Shown here: positions 1 to 5,320 of the stretch, in pieces
How the letters are laid out: every line of letters starts with the position of its first letter
Numbering within the stretch: the stretch's first letter is position 1
DNA from: Bacteroidales bacterium UBA1187
GTDB taxonomy: Bacteria; Bacteroidota; Bacteroidia; Bacteroidales; Paludibacteraceae
NCBI GenBank assembly: GCA_002309835.1
Contig: DBYL01000016.1
Coordinates: 1-10,639, forward strand
Reading direction: 5' to 3'
Length of the DNA stretch: 10,639 nucleotides
Made by a program: the position numbers and the translations under genes
Notes under the pieces: model-generated
The model's input: only the letters and a program-made list of their open reading frames with translations
Databases searched by the model: none
What the model was told of the DNA's origin: nothing

Positions 1-61
1 TCAACGTGCGACTGCGACACAACAATAGAAAGAATTTGGCCGGAAAACGAGAATAAGTATT
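1..61 (+). other. tail of an upstream gene, frame undecided
   Basis: All three forward frames enter the window open and then stop, at 26-28 (TAG, tail QRATATQQ), 54-56 (TAA, tail ending NLAGKRE) and 82-84 (TAG, tail ending FVFPYTT). One is probably the end of the preceding gene. The frame stopping at 28 uses the codons favoured elsewhere in the window. The frame stopping at 56 uses several CGA/AGA codons that are otherwise uncommon here. The frame stopping at 84 would overlap the next gene by 23 bases, much like the 25-26 base overlaps at 3595 and 4434. Nothing in these tails identifies a family, and a convergent or non-coding origin is not excluded. Confidence 0.3.
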
Positions 62-1657
62 TTGTATTCCCGTATACCACATAGTATTCTCCTGTTGGTC
101 CTGTGCTCGCTGGCATTTTCATTGTCAGCGAACGACAGTGTGCCCATCATAGAGGTGAAGGCGGACCGAACGATGATTTATCCCCAGCGCATGGACCTGA
201 CGGGAGAAGAGTCGCTGATGGATATCCTCCAGATGATGCCGGATCTGATGATACGCGGCTATGAAGATGTGATTGACGGTTACAACCTCCGCATGGACAA
301 CTGTCCTCCTAACGGGGACTTGCGGCTGATCCTCAGTCAGACGAAAGCCAAGGACATCGCGAAGATCCAGGTGTGTAACAACACCGGTGTGGCGAAAGGA
401 ACGATCGGCACGAATAAGGTAATAGACATCAACATGGCCATGCCGGACACCGTCAAAGGCTTCGTAGAAGGGCAAGGCGGGTTCGGCTTACAACAGGAAG
501 GCAACGGAACGGTGAACGTACTATACGGAAGTGCGAGCACGGACATCTATGCCAATGCCACCTATCGCTATCAGCAGGGGCATAAAGAGTACGTCTCATT
601 CCACATGACCAATCGTTTTGATGACCGCAACCGACTACTGACCTATTTCACCCAGCAATTTATCAAACTACCGGCCGAAACGACTCAGAAAGTCATGGGC
701 CGTGCGCGCTATTTCCATACCTTCAACGAGGCCGGAACAGAACTGCTGCTCTTAGGCGGCTATCAGTATGATGTCAACGCAACCGTCACCAACCGTTTGC
801 CCATGTGGGTGGTAGAACTGAACACACCCTTGGCGAAAGGACTGACGATGATGGTGGGTGCGGAAGGCGATTACCAGATGACCTGGCAGAAAGACACAGC
901 CCGCAGTTGGGATGTGTTCAACCATGATATCTATCTGCAGTTCACCTACAGCCTGCCTCAGTGGCGGTTTACGGCGGGGCATCGTGTGCTCTTCTATAAC
1001 TATCGGATGACCGATACCGGCACGACGCAGCGGCACACCGACATCCGTAACAACACCAACGCCAGCATTATCTACCTCCCGCATTTTCAACATCAGATTC
1101 AGTTGGGCTATTATCGCAAGTTCTACAACCCTGCCCACGCGGCCCTGCTGCAAGAATCTAATCCGCTGGATGATGCGCTGTGGGCGATCACCAAAGGGCA
1201 ACTGAACGAAAAAGTTATCAACCAGCTTTATCTGTCCTATGCCTATAGCCGACAGAAGTTAACCGTGCAGGCAGAGGGAGGATATTATTTCGTGGAGAAC
1301 GATGAGGGTTTTGGCGAAATCAAAGCCTCCGCTTATTGGAAAACGCAATGGATCACGCTGACCGGTGGCGCGAATCTGTACGTTGCGAAGAGCAAGGTGT
1401 TTGCTTCGCTACGCGTAGCACCTACCGCCTATCTCCCTCGCCAATGGCAGATAGCGTTGCAACTCGTCTATTATACGCCGAAAAGTCCTGTTCGCGAGCT
1501 CTACGGCACGCCTGTATATGGCTGTCTGTCCGTCAACAAACAGATAGGTGCGCATTGGAATTTAGGCGTCGACTGGCATGATATGTTTGACTCTTTCTGC
1601 AAGGCCGCCAAACTCAACCGCCACGCTGCTACAATCAAAGTGCAGTATAGATTTTAA
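62..1657 (+). CDS. short TonB-dependent-receptor-like outer-membrane beta-barrel protein
   Basis: This 531-residue protein begins with a signal peptide (hydrophobic ILLLVLCSLAFSLS at 9-22, likely cut after Ala23). A stretch VPIIEVKAD at 27-35 resembles a TonB box. Residues about 46-130 look like a TonB plug: SLMDILQMMPDLMIRG near 51-66, the ILSQTKAKDIAKIQV region at 90-104 and GTIGTNKVIDINM at 113-125. The plug carries two cysteines, Cys81 and Cys105, which could form a disulfide. The rest has alternating aromatic-rich strands of a barrel and ends in aromatic Phe, as outer-membrane proteins usually do. At 531 residues it is shorter than most TonB-dependent receptors (often 650-1000) and lacks the carboxypeptidase-like N-terminal domain common in SusC proteins. 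The start is a TTG: the in-frame stop at 26-28 leaves no upstream ATG or GTG, and the first internal ATG (Met38) would remove the signal peptide. gltS follows after 6 bases. The transported substrate cannot be read from the sequence. Confidence 0.8.
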   Translation: MYSRIPHSILLLVLCSLAFSLSANDSVPIIEVKADRTMIYPQRMDLTGEESLMDILQMMPDLMIRGYEDVIDGYNLRMDNCPPNGDLRLILSQTKAKDIAKIQVCNNTGVAKGTIGTNKVIDINMAMPDTVKGFVEGQGGFGLQQEGNGTVNVLYGSASTDIYANATYRYQQGHKEYVSFHMTNRFDDRNRLLTYFTQQFIKLPAETTQKVMGRARYFHTFNEAGTELLLLGGYQYDVNATVTNRLPMWVVELNTPLAKGLTMMVGAEGDYQMTWQKDTARSWDVFNHDIYLQFTYSLPQWRFTAGHRVLFYNYRMTDTGTTQRHTDIRNNTNASIIYLPHFQHQIQLGYYRKFYNPAHAALLQESNPLDDALWAITKGQLNEKVINQLYLSYAYSRQKLTVQAEGGYYFVENDEGFGEIKASAYWKTQWITLTGGANLYVAKSKVFASLRVAPTAYLPRQWQIALQLVYYTPKSPVRELYGTPVYGCLSVNKQIGAHWNLGVDWHDMFDSFCKAAKLNRHAATIKVQYRF

Positions 1658-1663
1658 CCGCAT

Positions 1664-2932
1664 ATGACAAGTATTGAATTGAACATGGTTCAGACCGCCG
1701 GCATAGGTGCGTTAGCTCTCATGATCGGTATGGTATTAACCCGAAAAGTGAGTTTCTTGCAGAAGTTCTGCGTGCCGTCACCTGTGACCGGCGGACTTAT
1801 CTTTTCCCTGATCGGCTTGGCGATGTACGCATGGCTCCATATAGAATTGTCGTTCGATCGTACGCTGCAGGATGTCTTCATGGTGGCATTCTTCACCTGC
1901 GTGGGCTACCAATGCGACCTCAAAGTGCTCAAACAAGGCGGCAAACCCTTAGTGCTCATGTTAGTGCTATTAGTGCTCATGATCACGTTGCAGAACCTCA
2001 TGCCGTGGGGTATTACAAAACTCATGCATGTGGATCCGTTGTTGGGCATTGCGGCAGGTAGTGTCTCCATGACGGGCGGACACGGTACAGCAGGCGGTTT
2101 TGCGGGCATCTTGGAACAGATGGGTCTGCAAGGCGCAGGAACCATCGGCATGGCTGCGGCTACCTTCGGTCTCATAGCCGGTTCGATGGTAGGTGGCCCA
2201 TTAGCCAACCGTATCATCCGCACCAAACTGACGCAAGAACAGATGCAGCCGCAAGACATAACGATTGACCCTGCCATGGCCGGTATCGAGAGTGACGAAG
2301 CTTCGCCGGCCGGACGTGCCGAACGCATGAGTACCAACGAGCAGGAGTTCCAGCAGTACGCCAAAGCCAGCTATTGGATCCTCATCGCCATGGGCGGTGG
2401 CACCTTGTTGAGTTGGGCACTCGCCTTAACAGGCGTCACATTCCCTACCTATTTCGGTGCCCTCATATTAGCCGCCATCCTCCGCAATACCATCGAATTC
2501 ATCCCTTACAAGAAAGACGGCAAGTGGACCAAGGCGGACAAGCAGTTTGATATGGAGCGTATCACCAGTGTGGGCAACATCTGCCTGTCTATGTTCCTCG
2601 GCATGGCGATGATCTCGCTCAGACTGTGGGAGTTGGCGAGTCTGGCGCTGCCGCTGGTAGTCATCCTCACCGCGCAAGTGATAATGATGGTAGTGTTCGT
2701 TTATTTCCTTGCCTTCCCAGTCTTAGGCCGCACCTACGATGCCGCAGTGCTCTGTGCCGGTCTCTGCGGCTTCGGATTAGGCGCCACACCCAACGCCATG
2801 GCGAACATGAGTGCGGTCTGCTATAAATACCATTATTCCCCCACGCCCTTCCTCATCGTTCCTATCATCGGCTCGATGTTCACTGACATCATAAACACGG
2901 GAATCATCTCTCTCTTCCTGAAATTTCTATAG
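1664..2932 (+). CDS. gltS: GltS-type sodium/glutamate symporter
   Basis: This is an inner-membrane secondary transporter of the ESS family, which couples glutamate uptake to Na+. Its 422 residues are close to the usual length (about 400). Family signatures are VPSPVTGGLIFSL at 37-49, the first re-entrant loop SMTGGHGTAGGFA at 135-147 and the second GFGLGATPNAMANM at 369-382, followed by the conserved closing segment FLIVPIIGSMFTDIIN at 396-411. These mark the two inverted halves, each with a pore loop. Between them, about residues 187-230, is a polar acidic linker (QPQDITIDPAMAGIESDEAS) that is probably cytoplasmic. The ATG at 1664 lies 6 bases after the preceding barrel gene, so the two are probably co-transcribed. 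An alternative start at Met8 (1685) would still keep the first membrane segment. The family is clear; exact substrate preference for glutamate over related dicarboxylates is inferred. Confidence 0.95.
   Translation: MTSIELNMVQTAGIGALALMIGMVLTRKVSFLQKFCVPSPVTGGLIFSLIGLAMYAWLHIELSFDRTLQDVFMVAFFTCVGYQCDLKVLKQGGKPLVLMLVLLVLMITLQNLMPWGITKLMHVDPLLGIAAGSVSMTGGHGTAGGFAGILEQMGLQGAGTIGMAAATFGLIAGSMVGGPLANRIIRTKLTQEQMQPQDITIDPAMAGIESDEASPAGRAERMSTNEQEFQQYAKASYWILIAMGGGTLLSWALALTGVTFPTYFGALILAAILRNTIEFIPYKKDGKWTKADKQFDMERITSVGNICLSMFLGMAMISLRLWELASLALPLVVILTAQVIMMVVFVYFLAFPVLGRTYDAAVLCAGLCGFGLGATPNAMANMSAVCYKYHYSPTPFLIVPIIGSMFTDIINTGIISLFLKFL
1949..1981 (+). repeat. triplicated TTAGTGCT inside gltS
   Basis: TTAGTGCTCATG occurs at 1949-1960 and 1970-1981, with a shorter copy TTAGTGCTA between them at 1961-1969. 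The repeat encodes the Leu/Val/Met-rich run LVLMLVLLVLM in a transmembrane helix (about residues 96-106). Low-complexity membrane coding explains it well; a recent small tandem duplication is possible. Confidence 0.5.
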
Positions 2933-2971
2933 CCAATACATAGTGCCTGCACATAAAACAAGAGCATGGCA

Positions 2972-3003
2972 ACTAATCCGGATTAGTGGATTAGTGGATT
3001 TTT
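2972..3003 (+). terminator. terminator-like repeat after gltS
   Basis: ACTAATCC (2972-2979) is followed directly by two tandem copies of GGATTAGT (2980-2987 and 2988-2995) and then GGATTTTT. The first arm pairs perfectly with either copy. With the second copy it forms an 8-bp stem with an 8-base loop, followed closely by TTTTT at 2999-3003, as in an intrinsic terminator. It sits 39 bases after the gltS stop and just upstream of the rfbC promoter, a sensible place to end the first transcript. The stem is AT-rich and may be weak. Alternatively it is a regulatory repeat of the following promoter. Confidence 0.4.
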
Positions 3004-3014
3004 CACATAAAATA

Positions 3015-3046
3015 TTTGCATATATGCAATTTTTGTTGTATCTTTG
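3015..3046 (+). promoter_or_regulatory. Bacteroidota-type promoter for rfbC-rfbD-DUF2461
   Basis: TTTG at 3015-3018 and TATCTTTG at 3039-3046 are separated by 20 bases, matching the Bacteroidota primary sigma factor consensus TTTG-N19/21-TAnnTTTG. Transcription should begin about 5-8 bases after the -7 box, near 3052, leaving a leader of roughly 17 bases before the ATG at 3069. The leader has no purine-rich Shine-Dalgarno site, normal for this phylum. Confidence 0.8.
3016..3029. promoter_or_regulatory. perfect 14-bp palindrome in the rfbC promoter (possible operator)
   Basis: TTGCATATATGCAA is its own reverse complement. It overlaps the -33 element and fills the first half of the spacer, where a bound protein would block RNA polymerase. 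No regulator gene lies next to it, so an operator function is inference from position and symmetry. The AT-rich composition makes chance symmetry more likely than in mixed sequence. Confidence 0.4.
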
Positions 3047-3068
3047 TGCGCTTTTTGTAACATACACT

Positions 3069-3620
3069 ATGAATATTATCAAAACACCGATTGAGGGATT
3101 GCTGATCATTGAGCCGAGAGTATTCTCTGACGCACGTGGTTATTTTGTAGAGACGTATAACGAGCAGCGCTACCGCGAAGCGGGTATTGACGCGCAGTTT
3201 GTGCAGGACAATCAGTCGTGCTCGAGTTACGGTGTAGTACGCGGATTGCATTTCCAGAAACCTCCTTACAGCCAGGCTAAACTGGTGTGTTGTACGGTCG
3301 GTCGCGTCTTAGACGTGGCTGTCGATCTGCGTCCGGACAGTCCGACTTACGGCAAATGGTTCAGCGTGGAGTTGACGGAAGATAACAAACGTCAGTTTTT
3401 CATTCCTCGCGGCTTTGCGCATGGTTTCTCGGTGCTGAGCGAGCAGGCTATCTTCACCTATAAATGTGATAACCTTTACCATCCGGAGGCGGAAGGAGGT
3501 CTTCTGCTGAGCGATCCGGACCTGGCGATCGATTGGCAGGTTCCTGAGGAGTTGCGCATCATTAGTGACAAAGATAAAAAACATCCGACATTCGATGAAT
3601 ATACTCGTAACAGGCAGTAA
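3069..3620 (+). CDS. rfbC: dTDP-4-dehydrorhamnose 3,5-epimerase
   Basis: RmlC/RfbC catalyses the third step of dTDP-L-rhamnose synthesis, epimerising C3 and C5 of dTDP-4-dehydro-6-deoxyglucose in the cytoplasm; the product feeds surface polysaccharide. The 183-residue length is typical. Visible motifs in order: DARGYFVETY at 21-30, VQDNQS at 45-50, GVVRGLHFQKPP at 55-66 with the catalytic base His61, DVAVDLRPDSPTYGKW at 82-97, FIPRGFAHGFSVLS at 111-124 and TYKC around the catalytic Tyr131. SDKDKKHP near 167 fits the usual end region. ATG 3069 is preferred because the family N-terminus (MNIIKTPIEGLLII) begins there and the promoter lies directly upstream; a GTG at 2943 would put the promoter inside the gene. 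The last 26 bases overlap rfbD. The partner genes rfbA and rfbB are not in the window. Confidence 0.96.
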   Translation: MNIIKTPIEGLLIIEPRVFSDARGYFVETYNEQRYREAGIDAQFVQDNQSCSSYGVVRGLHFQKPPYSQAKLVCCTVGRVLDVAVDLRPDSPTYGKWFSVELTEDNKRQFFIPRGFAHGFSVLSEQAIFTYKCDNLYHPEAEGGLLLSDPDLAIDWQVPEELRIISDKDKKHPTFDEYTRNRQ

Positions 3621-4458
3621 CGGTCAGTTGGGCAACGAGATGCGCGTGTTGAGTAGTGCGCACCCGAACCATCAGTATTTCTTCACGGACGTGATAGAAG
3701 CGGACGGCGTGAGTGTGTTGGACATCACGGACAAAGCGGCCGTGTCTGCTTACGTATCCTCCAACGCGATCGAGCTGATTGTCAACTGCGCGGCGTATAC
3801 GAATGTGGACAAGGCGGAAGAGGACGAGGCCACGGCGCTGAAGATCAATGCGGAGGCGTTGGGTGTGTTAGGTGCACAAGGTGTGCGCGTGGTACACGTG
3901 AGTACGGACTATGTCTTCTCGGGTGACGAGCATGTGCCTTGCCGCGAGACCGATCCCGTAGCACCTCGCACGGCGTACGGTCGCACCAAGTACGAAGGTG
4001 AGAAACGGTTGCTAGCGGTCTGTCCGGAGGCGGTGATCCTCCGCACGGCGTGGTTGTACTCGTCGTTCGGCAATAACTTCGTGAAGACGATGATACGTCT
4101 GGGCAAAGAGCGCAAGGAATTAGGTGTGGTCTTCGACCAGATTGGTACGCCCACTTATGCCGCCGACCTCGCGCAAGCGATTTTCACGGTGATCGAGTCG
4201 CCTGTCTGGCGTCCGGGTGTATATCATTTCACGAACGAGGGTGTATGCAGTTGGTACGACTTCACGATCGCCATCCATGAGTTGACCGGCATCCAGAAAT
4301 GTCAAGTTCGCCCGATTTTATCGGAAGAATATCAATATAAGACTCCGCGTCCGCACTATAGCGTGTTGGATAAGTCGAAGTTCAAAAAGACATTTAATGT
4401 AACCATCCCGCATTGGATGGACGGATTGAAGAGATGCGTGAGACGCTTAGATTTTTAA
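3595..4458 (+). CDS. rfbD: dTDP-4-dehydrorhamnose reductase
   Basis: RmlD/RfbD reduces dTDP-4-dehydrorhamnose to dTDP-L-rhamnose with NAD(P)H, the step after rfbC. It is an extended short-chain dehydrogenase of 287 residues, the normal length. The Rossmann loop is GSNGQLGNE at 7-15. VNCAAYTNVDKAEEDEATA at 63-81 is a strong family signature. The catalytic set is Thr104 (in VSTDYVFSG), Tyr128 and Lys132 (YGRTK), which agree in position with the characterised Salmonella enzyme. LRTAWLYSSFGNNFVKTM and DQIGTPTYAADLA follow, as in the family. ATG 3595 places the glycine-rich loop at the very N-terminus as expected; an in-frame extension to 3565 adds only unrelated residues. It overlaps rfbC by 26 bases and the next gene by 25, consistent with coupled translation. 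Confidence 0.96.
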   Translation: MNILVTGSNGQLGNEMRVLSSAHPNHQYFFTDVIEADGVSVLDITDKAAVSAYVSSNAIELIVNCAAYTNVDKAEEDEATALKINAEALGVLGAQGVRVVHVSTDYVFSGDEHVPCRETDPVAPRTAYGRTKYEGEKRLLAVCPEAVILRTAWLYSSFGNNFVKTMIRLGKERKELGVVFDQIGTPTYAADLAQAIFTVIESPVWRPGVYHFTNEGVCSWYDFTIAIHELTGIQKCQVRPILSEEYQYKTPRPHYSVLDKSKFKKTFNVTIPHWMDGLKRCVRRLDF

Positions 4459-5150
4459 CGGAACTGGCGGTCAATAACAACAAGGTTTGGTTTGACGAAC
4501 ACCGCGCGTGGTATCAGGAATGCCGCGATAAGTTTGTGGCTTTTGCTGAGGAGTATATCCGTCGGTTAAGCGAGATAGACCCTACTCTCAAAGGACTGCA
4601 ACCCAAGGATTGTATCTGGCGCATTAATCGTGATATCCGTTTCTCGTTAGACAAACGTCCGTACAAAGAGTGGTTCGGTTGTTTTCCCGCGGCAGGTGTG
4701 CCCGGGCAACCGAAGACCTGGGGCAAGAAGTCGATGCGCGGCGGGTACTACGTGCATATCCAACCCGGGCAATGTATGTTCGCGGGCGGTATATGGGACC
4801 CGTCGAAAGAGTTGCTGACGGCATTGCGCAAGGAGATAGAAGCGAACTACGAGGAGGTGGAAGAGATCATGGGCGCCAAGGCGTGGAAGAAATATTTCGA
4901 TCAGGACTTCGACACCATGTGGGGCGGATTGAAGAAAGTGCCGGCGGGTTTTGATCCGGACTTCAAACATCCGGAGTGGTTGAAGCACAAGGCCTACACG
5001 TTTAGTACGCCGCTGACGGATGATGAGGTGTGTGCACCCGATTTTATCGACAGGATTACAGAGATAGCCGCAGCCGCCAAGCCGATGAATGACTTTTTGA
5101 ATTATACCTTTGAGGAATACGGAGAGTTCCCGAGTAGGTGCACAAGGTAG
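4434..5150 (+). CDS. DUF2461 family protein (TIGR02453-like), function unknown
   Basis: This 238-residue protein matches the DUF2461 family as I know it from Bacteroides. Conserved blocks are LTELAVNNNKVWFDEHRAWY at 8-27, RINRDIRFSLDKRPYK at 63-78, GGYYVHIQPGQCMFAGGIW at 103-121 and LKKVPAGFDPDFKHPEWLKH at 166-185. The C-terminal AKPMNDFLNYTFEEYGEFPSR corresponds to the usual family ending, so the gene is complete. No signal peptide or membrane segment is seen, so it is probably cytoplasmic. I chose ATG 4434 because the family starts at METL/MRETL-like sequence just before the NNN block; a TTG at 4413 would add seven residues. The gene overlaps rfbD by 25 bases and shares its promoter, but I know of no demonstrated role in rhamnose metabolism. 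The conserved Arg/Lys/His/Asp pattern suggests a binding or catalytic site, which is inference. Confidence 0.9.
   Translation: MRETLRFLTELAVNNNKVWFDEHRAWYQECRDKFVAFAEEYIRRLSEIDPTLKGLQPKDCIWRINRDIRFSLDKRPYKEWFGCFPAAGVPGQPKTWGKKSMRGGYYVHIQPGQCMFAGGIWDPSKELLTALRKEIEANYEEVEEIMGAKAWKKYFDQDFDTMWGGLKKVPAGFDPDFKHPEWLKHKAYTFSTPLTDDEVCAPDFIDRITEIAAAAKPMNDFLNYTFEEYGEFPSRCTR
5105..5112 (+). promoter_or_regulatory. weak candidate -7 element upstream of tRNA-Arg/ompA-like gene
   Basis: TACCTTTG matches TAnnTTTG and is identical to the -7 box of the promoter at 10548. It lies in the 3' end of the DUF2461 gene, 93 bases before the tRNA. There is no TTTG at the expected distance upstream (bases near 5081 read GCCG), and a six-base match is expected a few times by chance in 10 kb. 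No better promoter is visible between here and 5321, so the tRNA and the following gene may instead be read through from upstream. Confidence 0.2.
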
Positions 5151-5159
5151 GAAACTAAA

Positions 5160-5200
5160 GGTCCCATAGTTCTTAGCCGCAAGGGCACGATTTAAGGCAC
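5160..5200 (+). pseudogene. possible decayed partial copy of tRNA-Arg
   Basis: GGTCCCATAGTTC at 5160-5172 matches the first 13 bases of the intact tRNA (GGTCCCTTAGTTC at 5205) with one difference. With a 3-base gap, AGGGC at 5182-5186 aligns with AGGGC at 5230-5234 in the anticodon stem, and weaker similarity continues to about 5200. No T arm or 3' acceptor strand is present and the anticodon stem does not pair, so it cannot be a working tRNA. It may be a duplication relic or simply a chance match in the leader. Confidence 0.3.
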
Positions 5201-5204
5201 CTTC

Positions 5205-5276
5205 GGTCCCTTAGTTCAATGGATAGAACAGGGCTCTCCTAAAGCTCAGATTTGGGTTCGATTCCCAAAGGGACTA
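5205..5276 (+). tRNA. tRNA-Arg (anticodon CCU, reads AGG)
   Basis: The sequence folds as a complete cloverleaf of 72 bases. The acceptor stem is GGTCCCT (5205-5211) with AGGGACT (5269-5275), including a G-U first pair. The D stem is GTTC/GAAC (5214-5217, 5226-5229). The anticodon stem is GGGCT/AGCTC with loop CTCCTAA, giving anticodon CCT at 5238-5240. The T arm is TTGGG/CCCAA around TTCGATT (5252-5268). The discriminator is A5276. CCA is not encoded; CAAC follows. The CTTAGTT...ATGGATA segment resembles E. coli tRNA-Arg(CCU). It sits between the DUF2461 gene and the OmpA-family gene in the same orientation, 44 bases before the latter. Confidence 0.95.
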
Positions 5277-5320
5277 CAACCATACTGAAAACACGAAAGA
5301 CTTAACAAACAATACTAATC

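Noticed and set aside
125..475. Open frame of 116 codons on the - strand within the barrel gene
   Set aside because: It is antisense to convincing plug-region coding sequence and its His/Arg/Val-rich product has no family features.
2943..3068. 42-residue N-terminal extension of rfbC from a GTG
   Set aside because: It would contain the promoter and its palindrome, and the family N-terminus begins at the ATG at 3069.
4670..4954. Forward open frame within the DUF2461 gene
   Set aside because: It is out of frame with a gene that has clear conserved blocks across the same bases, and its product is Arg/Gly-rich without motifs.
5136..5202. AGGTGC/GCACCT inverted pair flanking the tRNA leader
   Set aside because: Six-base arms with a 55-base spacer are easily expected by chance and do not form a sensible terminator or riboswitch.
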